DNA of 43,655 bases from a virus: IMG/VR virus record IMGVR_UViG_3300025466_000074, positions 1 to 43,655 of that record. One strand, 5' to 3'. Below, one piece after another: positions 14,065 to 20,881 of this stretch. Below the pieces are notes generated by a model. That model did no database searches, had not been told where the DNA came from, and was given only the letters and a program-made list of their open reading frames with translations. The position numbers and the translations under genes are program-made. How positions within the stretch are numbered: the first letter of the stretch is position 1; the number at the start of each line of letters is the position of its first letter.

Positions 14065-14079
14065 ATTTCTACCTTATTA

Positions 14080-14589
14080 TTATTTTTTTGTGAATTGTTC
14101 TAATGATGGTGATGTCCAACCTTCTGGCTTCAATACTTTCCCATCACCTCTTTTGATTACTTTTCCTGTTTCAGGATCTATCTTTTCTAAATTTGACCTT
14201 GCTACTTCATGCCATGCACCAGCAACATCAAATCCTTTCATGTAACAATAACCTAGAATTACCCAAATCATGTCCATGCAAGCATCTAATTGTTCTACAT
14301 CATTTCTATGGAATCTACCATCAATGTATTCATTATATTCTTCACGAATAAGATGATGATATAAATCAACATTTACGTCATTTCGTTCTTGGTCACATGC
14401 TTCGATGAACTTAACTACGTCACCATACATATTTGGAATTTCTTTGAGTTTGAATATTGTGTGAACTAATTTGTCAATTGTTTCAAAATCTCTCTTTTCA
14501 CGCTCATTTGCTGTCTCCAAACGTCTTAATAAAAACTGTTTAACTTGTTCATCAGTCGCTGGTTGCATTACATTGTCATTATCACTCAC
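14080..14589 (-). CDS. MazG/PRA-PH-like nucleotide pyrophosphohydrolase
   Basis: A 169-residue all-alpha NTP pyrophosphohydrolase-like protein. The metal-binding EExxE/ExxD pattern is seen in LIREEYNEY (about 100-108) and DACMDMIWVILGY (about 121-133). The C-terminus, SNLEKIDPETGKVIKRGDGK and then a GW motif, is typical of the phage phosphoribosyl-ATP-pyrophosphatase-like group. Such enzymes split NTPs/dNTPs to the monophosphate and pyrophosphate and may supply dUMP-type substrates or alter alarmone levels. It overlaps ThyX by eight bases, supporting a nucleotide-pool role. Confidence 0.75.
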   Translation of the reverse strand: MSDNDNVMQPATDEQVKQFLLRRLETANEREKRDFETIDKLVHTIFKLKEIPNMYGDVVKFIEACDQERNDVNVDLYHHLIREEYNEYIDGRFHRNDVEQLDACMDMIWVILGYCYMKGFDVAGAWHEVARSNLEKIDPETGKVIKRGDGKVLKPEGWTSPSLEQFTKK

Positions 14590-15226
14590 TTAAGAACTCC
14601 TCAATCATAGGGAAAATTGATTTGATTGCTTCTGCACATGCAAGTGCAACATCACGATGTTCTTTTTGTGTTCCATTTGCACTTCTTAATTGTATATAGT
14701 GTACCCAGGAACGAAGAGTTCCGTTCATATAAAGACGAGAAACTGTGATGCCTTCTGGTAATACTGCTCGTGCTTGTTCTTTAGCAATACCATTTGCAAT
14801 TGCCCAATCATATGCTGTTTTAGCAGAATCAATTACATTATTTTGTACTGTGTCCCATGCATATTGAATATCTGCATCTACACCTGAGATTGAATTTTGA
14901 CGATTTTTTGTATCTTGTAAACGTGCTTCTTTCTTTTCCCAACCTAAATCAGCTACAGCATATCGTTGAGAGAATTCTTGGAATGAAAATGAACGATGTC
15001 GTAGAATTTGTCGTGCAATATCTCGTGTGGTTTCAATTTCTAGACATACATTGACCATCTCTAATGGTGACCAATGTTGATGTTTGATTAGATAACGTAC
15101 CAACTTCTCGGCAGTATCTGTATTATTTTGATTTGCTGGATTTGAAACACGTGCCGCAAAAGCAACTTGTTCCAATAGATTCTTACCATCCGCACCTTGT
15201 GAGTACGATACCAAATTCACTTTCAT
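14582..15226 (-). CDS. thyX: Flavin-dependent thymidylate synthase
   Basis: A 214-residue ThyX that makes dTMP from dUMP using FAD/NADPH and methylene-tetrahydrofolate. The signature RHRSFSFQEFSQRY (a clear RHRxxSxxxxSxRY) lies near residue 75. Later parts include ARAVLPEGITV and LRSWVHYIQLRS, the substrate-binding region. The ATG at 15226 overlaps the primase stop as ATGA and is preceded by GGAGAAAA, so it is preferred to an earlier TTG. It is co-translated with primase and the MazG-like gene. Confidence 0.93.
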   Translation of the reverse strand: MKVNLVSYSQGADGKNLLEQVAFAARVSNPANQNNTDTAEKLVRYLIKHQHWSPLEMVNVCLEIETTRDIARQILRHRSFSFQEFSQRYAVADLGWEKKEARLQDTKNRQNSISGVDADIQYAWDTVQNNVIDSAKTAYDWAIANGIAKEQARAVLPEGITVSRLYMNGTLRSWVHYIQLRSANGTQKEHRDVALACAEAIKSIFPMIEEFLSE

Positions 15227-16230
15227 ATTTTTCTCCAATTACTTAATTCCAATGTTAATCTCAATCCACTAAATGTATACTTATCTATCATTTCCATCAA
15301 TTCGGTAGATGTTTTACCATTTAATATTTGGTCATTTATATCTTTACTATCTGTAGATTCTGGTAACACACAAATACTGAAACCATCATTTGCAGATTTA
15401 TTCATTTGTCTAACAATTTCTTTATTTCTAGGCTCATTGTCATACACTAAAACAACATCTTCAAGATTCAATTGTTTAACTCGTGCTAAGTCTGAATCTG
15501 CTGTTGCAATTGCATTAGGAATAAACATAGAATCTATTGGTCCTTCTACAACATAAACTCGTTTACTTCTATCTATTCTATCTAATCCAAAGAATTTTGT
15601 AACATCTCTGTTGACTGATATTGTTATATATCTAATCTTGGAATCCGTTAATGCTCTACCTTGAAATGCAATAAGTTCTTTATTTTCATCATAGAATGGA
15701 ATAATGAGTCTTGGGTCGTTTTCTTTTAGCCCATCCTTATCAATTTCCAGCGATTCCACGAACTTTTTAAAGTCCTCTGCATAATATAACTCCGAATGAA
15801 AATTAATAGGGATTTGACGGGTTAAAACGTATTTCTTAGCATAATGTTCATCTGGCAATTCTGCTATAGATGGTAAACTAATTTTTTTCTTAAATATAGG
15901 TTTTGCTTTGAATTCATCGAATGTTGGTTTTGGATAATTATTATTACCTGTTTCACCATTCTTATATCGTTCTAATGAATATTCCTTGACAAGTGATGAA
16001 TCAACATGTCGTAAGAAATTATAAAACGTATGACTTGCGCCACAATTGTGACAGCGATAGAAGTAGTCGTTACCTTTACGATAAACGAATCCTCTTGTTT
16101 TTGTTTTGTTTTTTTGTGAATCACCGCATAGTGGACATCTAAAATTGTATAGGTCATCGTTCTTTCGAGTGAATCTATCCAACTTTGGAGATACTAAGTG
16201 TAAAAATTTTCTATCAATGTATATGCTCAT
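15223..16230 (-). CDS. 61: DNA primase, T4 gp61-like
   Basis: A protein of about 335 residues that synthesises RNA primers for lagging-strand replication with the gp41 helicase. The N-terminal zinc-binding domain has CPLCGDSQ and CHNCGASHTFYNFL, about 25 residues apart. The catalytic TOPRIM region includes RLIIPFYDE, IAFQGRAL, and YVVEGPIDSMF. The ATG at 16230 (MSIYIDRKF) is chosen over a GTG 18 bases upstream, but no clear Shine-Dalgarno precedes either. Its length agrees with T4 gp61 (342). Confidence 0.88.
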   Translation of the reverse strand: MSIYIDRKFLHLVSPKLDRFTRKNDDLYNFRCPLCGDSQKNKTKTRGFVYRKGNDYFYRCHNCGASHTFYNFLRHVDSSLVKEYSLERYKNGETGNNNYPKPTFDEFKAKPIFKKKISLPSIAELPDEHYAKKYVLTRQIPINFHSELYYAEDFKKFVESLEIDKDGLKENDPRLIIPFYDENKELIAFQGRALTDSKIRYITISVNRDVTKFFGLDRIDRSKRVYVVEGPIDSMFIPNAIATADSDLARVKQLNLEDVVLVYDNEPRNKEIVRQMNKSANDGFSICVLPESTDSKDINDQILNGKTSTELMEMIDKYTFSGLRLTLELSNWRKI

Positions 16231-16238
16231 AATGTAAA

Positions 16239-16267
16239 ATATTATCACAATTCAACATAAATGTAAA
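16239..16267 (-). promoter_or_regulatory. Weak sigma70-like promoter before primase
   Basis: Read leftward: TTTACA (16262-16267), 17 bp, TAATAT (16239-16244). It ends only about nine bases from the primase ATG at 16230, which would make the message nearly leaderless, so it may be fortuitous. Confidence 0.3.
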
Positions 16268-16286
16268 GTGACTAATTAAACATTAC

Positions 16287-16730
16287 CTATTTTTTTAGGA
16301 ACATATCAATAATATTAATGTGAGATACTAACCATGATATAACTACAATACCACCAGCAACCATCCATTTCCATTGAAGTAACTTATCAAGAGATTCTTT
16401 TTCTTTGTTGTTGTGGTCTTGCATTTCTTTTCTGAGTGATTTTAATTCTTCCATCAAACGCAATTCAGATGCTTGTACTTTATCTAATACTGTGTCAATT
16501 CGTTCATGAAGTTCTTTGATATCAGATTCTGTTTCTTTTCTTCTAGATTCCATGTCAGTATAGACCTTTGCAATGTGTCTGTCGTGTTGATCCACAAGTT
16601 TCTCAATAACCTTATCCATCTTGTCACATAGTAGTGTCAAGGTTGTTATTTGTTGTTTCAATACACCCACATCGATTTTAGTATCGATACAATCTGGTGA
16701 TACATATTGTTGTTGATCCCCAACTGACAT
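16287..16730 (-). CDS. Coiled-coil protein with C-terminal membrane anchor
   Basis: A 147-residue protein. Residues 20-115 form a long coiled coil with many Lys, Glu and Leu. A C-terminal hydrophobic segment, WMVAGGIVVISWLVSHI, at about 121-138 would anchor it in the inner membrane. There is no signal peptide. It lies next to the holin and lysis cluster, so it may be a lysis accessory or regulatory protein, but no named family is recognised. Confidence 0.6.
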   Translation of the reverse strand: MSVGDQQQYVSPDCIDTKIDVGVLKQQITTLTLLCDKMDKVIEKLVDQHDRHIAKVYTDMESRRKETESDIKELHERIDTVLDKVQASELRLMEELKSLRKEMQDHNNKEKESLDKLLQWKWMVAGGIVVISWLVSHINIIDMFLKK

Positions 16731-16731
16731 A

Positions 16732-16911
16732 TTATTTCTTTACTGGCACTTTAGTTGCATCATCAAGTTTTTTGTGAACTTTAATCACTTTACAAACTTG
16801 AGTAGTTTTACCTTTAACAACTTTTGCATGACAAACTTTAGAAGTATCTGCCATAGCTGTAGTTGAAAAGGAAACGATTGTAGCTAATAATGCAACATAT
16901 AAAAATTTCAT
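16732..16911 (-). CDS. Small secreted (periplasmic) basic protein
   Basis: A 59-residue protein starting MKFLYVALLATIVSFS. A clear signal peptide ends at about AMA-D (residues 20-22). The mature part of about 38 residues is Lys-rich and has two cysteines (CHAK and QVCKV) that could form a disulphide in the periplasm. The ATG at 16911 and TAA at 16732 are found by direct reading. It lies between the holin and the anchored coiled-coil gene, so it may help in lysis or alter the periplasm. No family is recognised. Confidence 0.65.
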   Translation of the reverse strand: MKFLYVALLATIVSFSTTAMADTSKVCHAKVVKGKTTQVCKVIKVHKKLDDATKVPVKK

Positions 16912-16919
16912 GCTAATCC

Positions 16920-17372
16920 TTATAATTCTGGTTGAGATACTGTTGGTATTGCCGCTTTACTATTTAGTTTAGTAGCAGGTGCAGGAGTCGCAACAGGAGT
17001 TGTTGTTGATGTTGAACTTGTGACATCAACTGTTATTGATTGTGCTGGTGCAGGAGGTGGTGGAACATATGCACCACCAGCATTTGCGCCAGCTAATTTC
17101 TCTTGAGTTCTACCAAATGCGGCAATACCCAATACTGCACCCATAGCCATATGAAATAGTCCAGCACCTTGAAGTGTCAATGGTTGCCATTGAGTTTGAA
17201 CACTACCATGGTCTGATGCTTGAATTAAACTCCATAGAATTGGTGCAATCACAAAATCGAATGTACAAATACCCATGTACATCCAACCCATCATTGGGCG
17301 CCACTTACTATTCATCCAATCTTCTTTTTTCTTTTCACTTTCACTCATAGTTACAGGAGTTGAGTCTGGCAT
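16920..17372 (-). CDS. Holin of the 3-TM family
   Basis: A 150-residue protein similar to phage 3-TM holins, marked by the KWRPMMGWMYM motif near residue 24. The hydrophobic segments are near residues 30-50 and about 70-85. After that, a Pro/Ala/Thr-rich flexible tail runs to the end. Holins open the inner membrane at lysis time and let the endolysin reach the wall. It heads the region of secreted and lysis genes, and its tail is unusually long and low-complexity, perhaps for regulation. Confidence 0.75.
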   Translation of the reverse strand: MPDSTPVTMSESEKKKEDWMNSKWRPMMGWMYMGICTFDFVIAPILWSLIQASDHGSVQTQWQPLTLQGAGLFHMAMGAVLGIAAFGRTQEKLAGANAGGAYVPPPPAPAQSITVDVTSSTSTTTPVATPAPATKLNSKAAIPTVSQPEL

Positions 17373-17374
17373 TT

Positions 17375-17581
17375 TTATCCTAATAGACTTGCTGTTGTGA
17401 TAACTGCTTGCAAGATTGCATAGTCAGTTTCATTTTGTTGCTGGTCATCTACTAATTGAGCAACACTTTGTTGAATTTGAATATCATCAACTAATTCTTT
17501 GAACTCGTCAGCAGAAAGTTGACCAGCATCATATTGTTGTTTGTATGTATCAGCTTGTTGTGCTAATTCTTGTAATGTCAT
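17375..17581 (-). CDS. Small hypothetical protein in the lysis region
   Basis: A 68-residue Gln/Asp/Ala-rich helical protein starting MTLQELAQQADTYKQQ. No family is recognised; similar short Gln-rich proteins occur near the holin in T4-like marine phages. It overlaps the adjacent lipoprotein gene by four bases and lies two bases from the holin, so it belongs to the same operon. A lysis-timing role is possible. Confidence 0.5.
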   Translation of the reverse strand: MTLQELAQQADTYKQQYDAGQLSADEFKELVDDIQIQQSVAQLVDDQQQNETDYAILQAVITTASLLG

Positions 17582-17970
17582 CTTGGTTTCTTTCCTATAA
17601 TAGTTTGAACTTGTTTTGCAATACTATTTATTGTAGTAATTTTTGCTTTACAGTATGCTGGAGAAACAGATTTTTCAGAATTCACTTTTGTATAAAATTC
17701 AGTAACTAATGTATTCATATTCTTAGAAATTGTTGCAACATTATCATTATGTGGTGTTAATTCTGCATAGTTAGCAAATAATGCAACATCATGTTTTAAT
17801 GTTGAAATTTGAGAAGTTGAACAGAATTCATCAGCATTATCAGTTTCAGTTCTAATTGTATTAATTAATGCATATTCGTTTGCATCATATTTTGCTTGTA
17901 CATAAGTTTCATACAAAGCACATCCACTTAATTGACTTAATAGAATGCCACATAAAATTAGTTTTTTCAT
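17578..17970 (-). CDS. Phage lipoprotein
   Basis: A 130-residue lipoprotein: signal sequence MKKLILCGILLSQ followed by the lipobox LSGC near residue 16. The rest is a soluble, helical domain with two cysteines. It will be lipidated and attached to the inner or outer membrane. The ATG at 17970 is chosen because AGGTGGAT lies upstream; a GTG at 17979 is possible. It follows the endolysin. It could be an additional spanin-like or superinfection-exclusion protein. Confidence 0.7.
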   Translation of the reverse strand: MKKLILCGILLSQLSGCALYETYVQAKYDANEYALINTIRTETDNADEFCSTSQISTLKHDVALFANYAELTPHNDNVATISKNMNTLVTEFYTKVNSEKSVSPAYCKAKITTINSIAKQVQTIIGKKPR

Positions 17971-17971
17971 A

Positions 17972-18586
17972 TTATCCACCTAGAATTTGTAATGCTTCTT
18001 GAGTATATTGTCTACGTTCTTCTAGTCCAATAGTACCACCATTAATAATTTTAGAAATTTTATCCCAATCACCTGCATCTGCATGAGCATTTAGATTGTG
18101 TGATTCCCAAAAGAAACAAGCTGATTGAACACAGCCTTCGAAAGTTTCTAGATAAGCTGGAACATCATCAATATTCATTTGAAGTGAATCTGCAAATGCT
18201 TGATAGTTGTCACGACCAGTCAATTGAATTAATCCTCTACCACAGAATTTAGCACCATCACCAGATGCTTCATCACCATTACCCATACGATTAGCATATG
18301 CACGATTAGCAATCATGTCTGGCTGATGGGCATATTGTTCTGCGATTTCATGTGTAGGAAAATGACTTGGCCATTGATGCAACAATGACTCAGCTTTATA
18401 ATTCAAATTCTCTTTGATTGCAGTATACTTACCCGATTCTACTTTAGTTTCACCCATGAATGCCGCGATTCTATTAGGTGTAGTAATATCATAATCTGGT
18501 AAGCAATTGTTCAATGCTTCTACCCAATGTTCTGCATATTGATTATTTCCAATAATTGCTTGGAATTGTTCTATTGAAATTGTCAT
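17972..18586 (-). CDS. GH19 chitinase-like endolysin
   Basis: A 204-residue glycoside hydrolase family 19-type endolysin, which cuts the peptidoglycan glycan strands. The catalytic Glu lies in MGETKVESGKYTAIKENLNY (near residues 44-63), and the substrate-binding GRGLIQLTGRDNYQAF lies near 116-131. There is no signal sequence, so it depends on the holin for export. It is immediately before the spanin genes, forming a complete holin-endolysin-spanin lysis cassette. Confidence 0.88.
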   Translation of the reverse strand: MTISIEQFQAIIGNNQYAEHWVEALNNCLPDYDITTPNRIAAFMGETKVESGKYTAIKENLNYKAESLLHQWPSHFPTHEIAEQYAHQPDMIANRAYANRMGNGDEASGDGAKFCGRGLIQLTGRDNYQAFADSLQMNIDDVPAYLETFEGCVQSACFFWESHNLNAHADAGDWDKISKIINGGTIGLEERRQYTQEALQILGG

Positions 18587-18873
18587 TATTTTACTCCATC
18601 AAAAACTTTTTTGTTGTCTGAATACCATTCAATGAAGCCATCTAGTTTGGCTTGACATTCGTAATATGTACCATAATTAGTATTTACTGTTAAAAGTAAA
18701 TTACTTAGTGTCGCTTGATCCATTTCCTGTAGATCCGGACAAGGTATCATCAATGTCTGAGGCGCTTCTGGAAATTTGATTATGAGCGGCTCTGTTGTGC
18801 AACTCGATAGCAATAGGAGGAAACTTACACTCAGCATCAATAACTTGAGCGTTTTGTTGAATACTGTTAGCAT
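18586..18873 (-). CDS. Outer-membrane spanin (o-spanin, Rz1-like) lipoprotein
   Basis: A 95-residue lipoprotein with a hydrophobic leader and the lipobox LLSSC near residues 21-25, then a Pro-containing periplasmic part. It starts inside the i-spanin gene in another frame (173-base overlap) and extends past it to the endolysin. Such partly embedded Rz/Rz1-type pairs form the complex that fuses inner and outer membranes in the last step of lysis of Gram-negative hosts. AAGGTG precedes the ATG at 18873. Confidence 0.8.
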   Translation of the reverse strand: MLTVFNKTLKLLMLSVSFLLLLSSCTTEPLIIKFPEAPQTLMIPCPDLQEMDQATLSNLLLTVNTNYGTYYECQAKLDGFIEWYSDNKKVFDGVK

Positions 18874-19213
18874 TATTTTTCACCTTTTCTTTAATACGTT
18901 GAATCTTTGTTACAGTTTTTGTTTCAATTTTAGTTTGAATTTGTTGAGATTTATTTTCAGCATCAGAAATCTCTTGTTTTAATTTAGCAACTTCATTACG
19001 ATGCATCATCTCATTACCATAACTACCTTCAAGATATACACCAATAATAAGAATTATATATCCTAAAATCTTTGGTAATTTACTATATGGTGATGTGATT
19101 GGAAAATATTTAAATAATATTCCCATCACTAATGATACTGCTCCTAATAATACAATTGCATGAACAGCTAATTGATACCATGTGTCTGGTATTAGACTTA
19201 ATAAAAACATCAT
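18701..19213 (-). CDS. Inner-membrane spanin (i-spanin, Rz-like)
   Basis: A 170-residue protein with two or three hydrophobic segments in the first 65 residues, then a coiled coil, VAKLKQEISDAENKSQQIQT and on to about residue 125, then a polar Ser/Gly-rich tail. This fits an i-spanin that spans the periplasm and binds the o-spanin. It shares its last 173 bases with the o-spanin gene in a different frame. The extra N-terminal membrane segments are more than the single one of classic Rz. Confidence 0.75.
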   Translation of the reverse strand: MMFLLSLIPDTWYQLAVHAIVLLGAVSLVMGILFKYFPITSPYSKLPKILGYIILIIGVYLEGSYGNEMMHRNEVAKLKQEISDAENKSQQIQTKIETKTVTKIQRIKEKVKNNANSIQQNAQVIDAECKFPPIAIELHNRAAHNQISRSASDIDDTLSGSTGNGSSDTK

Positions 19214-19220
19214 TTATTCC

Positions 19221-19412
19221 TCACTTCATTGGTGGTGTTCTTCTACCCATTGATATTAAGATTGGTCTACGCTTTTTCTTTTTCATATTAACAGCAGTAG
19301 CACTTACTGGATCAGTAGAAGTATTTGTACCTGTAACATTAGTTGGTCCAGCAGAACCGCCTCCAACTGCACCACCACTCATTTCATTGATGAACATTTT
19401 AAATGATTTCAT
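19221..19412 (-). CDS. Small protein with capsid-targeting-like N-terminus
   Basis: A 63-residue protein starting MKSFKMFINE, with the ATG at 19412 overlapping the previous stop as ATGA. This N-terminus parallels the T4 internal-protein capsid-targeting sequence (MKTYQEFIAE), with I-x-E at residues 8-10, the site that the prohead protease gp21 would cut. The rest is Gly/Thr-rich and then strongly basic (KKKKRRP). If cut, it would release a small basic peptide with the packaged DNA. This is inference from the signature only. Confidence 0.55.
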   Translation of the reverse strand: MKSFKMFINEMSGGAVGGGSAGPTNVTGTNTSTDPVSATAVNMKKKKRRPILISMGRRTPPMK

Positions 19413-19816
19413 CTGCAATTCCATTTACGTAGAGATTTATTGATTCTTGAATCTGGATCTCGTGCAGTTTCTGCCGATGTTAATCTAGATTTCATTCCCT
19501 TCATTCTTGCACAGAATGATTTTCTTCTTTTGGCAGATTTACTTCCAGCTTTTAATTTTGATGGTGGTGTTGTAACTGCTGTTGACAATTTTGAACCAGG
19601 ATGTTCTTTTCGATATGATGCTACACCTTTACGATTCAGTCCACCTTCTGGATTTTTACCTTCTTTTCTTTTCCATGCGGCAGATTCTTCAATTGCTTGT
19701 TCATTAACATCAATTTCTTCTTTTGTGCATGAGCCTTTAGAATATGGTTTCTTACCTGGAACAGGTTTATATCCAGTCCAACATCTTTCACCAATATATT
19801 GTTTAAATGTTTTCAT
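19409..19816 (-). CDS. Basic protein with capsid-targeting-like tag (DUF5872/DUF6321-like)
   Basis: A 135-residue protein with MKTFKQYIGE at the start, again a T4-internal-protein-like tag with I-x-E at 8-10. A Cys-containing segment CWTGYKPVPGKKPYSKGSC follows. The C-terminal half, from GGLNRKGVASYRKEHPG through RRKSFCARMKGM to LRKWNC, resembles a small basic domain known in phages and large viruses and classed only as a DUF. The domain is Arg/Lys-rich and may bind nucleic acid; with the tag it would be a DNA-associated internal protein. Confidence 0.65.
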   Translation of the reverse strand: MKTFKQYIGERCWTGYKPVPGKKPYSKGSCTKEEIDVNEQAIEESAAWKRKEGKNPEGGLNRKGVASYRKEHPGSKLSTAVTTPPSKLKAGSKSAKRRKSFCARMKGMKSRLTSAETARDPDSRINKSLRKWNCR

Positions 19817-20202
19817 TATAGATTCCGTAATATATTTGCGACATTCATATCAACAGGAATTTTATCAACAACGATTACTTTTCCGTTAATACTTTTTAAT
19901 GACTCAGGCAATAAGTTGAGATATAATAAAAATGTCTTTAAGACATCATAATCTTTCTCGTCCACTTTGTAGAACAATATTCTCGAAGTAGCTTCTGCAC
20001 CAAAGACATTATTCAATAAAATGATATGATTTAAAATGAGACGTTCTTTAAGAGTTTTTGTTACTTTATATCTTCTGAGTAATCTCTTTAGATATTTTGT
20101 TCTCTTTAAGTCACCTTCAAACTCTGACATAATACAGTTAGGCGATTCATACGCCTTAACTGCATATATCATAAACGTCTCATCATTCAAATCATCAATC
20201 AT
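19816..20202 (-). CDS. Conserved T4-like phage protein, unknown
   Basis: A 128-residue protein starting MIDDLNDETFMIYAVKAY. It resembles a conserved protein of T4-like marine phages, with a middle part LKRTKYLKRLLRRYKVTKTLKERLILNHIILL (shown in two pieces: LKRTKYLKRLLRRY and LKERLILNHI) that is basic and helical, and then NVFGAEATSRILF. It may be a small regulator or structural cofactor. It is in the virion-gene region, overlapping the next gene by one base. Confidence 0.55.
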   Translation of the reverse strand: MIDDLNDETFMIYAVKAYESPNCIMSEFEGDLKRTKYLKRLLRRYKVTKTLKERLILNHIILLNNVFGAEATSRILFYKVDEKDYDVLKTFLLYLNLLPESLKSINGKVIVVDKIPVDMNVANILRNL

Positions 20203-20217
20203 AATATTAATAAACTA

Positions 20218-20844
20218 CTATAGACCAGAGAAGTATGTTTGTGAGTTACTTGTATTACCTGACAATGTATTAGCCGCAACTGGATTAGATAATGCAACAA
20301 GCACTTCAGTTTGTACACGACCTGCACGACCACCAGTACCTGTGATAACTTCTACCCAACCAGCATGTGCTACTGCACCTTGTGCTAAGTTTGCTGATGA
20401 ATATCCATTAGGGAATACTGCATTAGCTAAACGAGTATCTGTTACTAAAACAGTATTTTTGTTATAGTTAACTTCAGATGTTTTGTTTGTATTGTATGTA
20501 ATTCCAGTATCAAACTCAATAATTGTACCACCTGCTGTAGTATTGAATGTTGGATTTGCAAGAGTGATATTATTACCACTAATATACTGAACTGAGTTGT
20601 TAGATGCGTAAAATCCTGGAACACCATTGCCCGCAAGACCTGTACCAAAATATACATACTGTCCTACTGATACACCAATGTTGGCAACGTTATTGCCAAA
20701 ACCATCATTGTATACCAATGTTACAATTGTATTACCTGATGTTGTAGTATTTGCAGTTGCTAAACGAATAACTTCTCTAGTCTGTCTTTCTTGACTGAAT
20801 CTTGGTTTAGCTACCGCTGAATCTGTATTTCCCCATGTTGGCAT
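20218..20844 (-). CDS. Virion structural protein, T4-like marine type
   Basis: A 208-residue Gly/Thr/Asn-rich beta-structured protein. The start MPTWGNTDSA and the late block AHAGWVEVITGTGGRAGRV resemble a structural protein conserved in T4-like cyanophages and other marine myoviruses; the exact position in the virion is not known. It has a strong Shine-Dalgarno (AAAGGAGAT) and a late-promoter-like AATAAATA about 30 bases upstream, both in line with abundant late expression. Confidence 0.7.
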   Translation of the reverse strand: MPTWGNTDSAVAKPRFSQERQTREVIRLATANTTTSGNTIVTLVYNDGFGNNVANIGVSVGQYVYFGTGLAGNGVPGFYASNNSVQYISGNNITLANPTFNTTAGGTIIEFDTGITYNTNKTSEVNYNKNTVLVTDTRLANAVFPNGYSSANLAQGAVAHAGWVEVITGTGGRAGRVQTEVLVALSNPVAANTLSGNTSNSQTYFSGL

Positions 20845-20872
20845 TTCTATCTCCTTTAATTGCCTATACTGC

Positions 20873-20880
20873 TATTTATT
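20873..20880 (-). promoter_or_regulatory. Candidate T4-type late promoter
   Basis: AATAAATA read leftward, about 30 bases before the ATG at 20844, followed by a strong ribosome site. It fits the T4 late -10 TATAAATA with one change, and the looser NATAAATA form of T4-like marine phages. Confidence 0.5.
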
Positions 20881-20881
20881 G

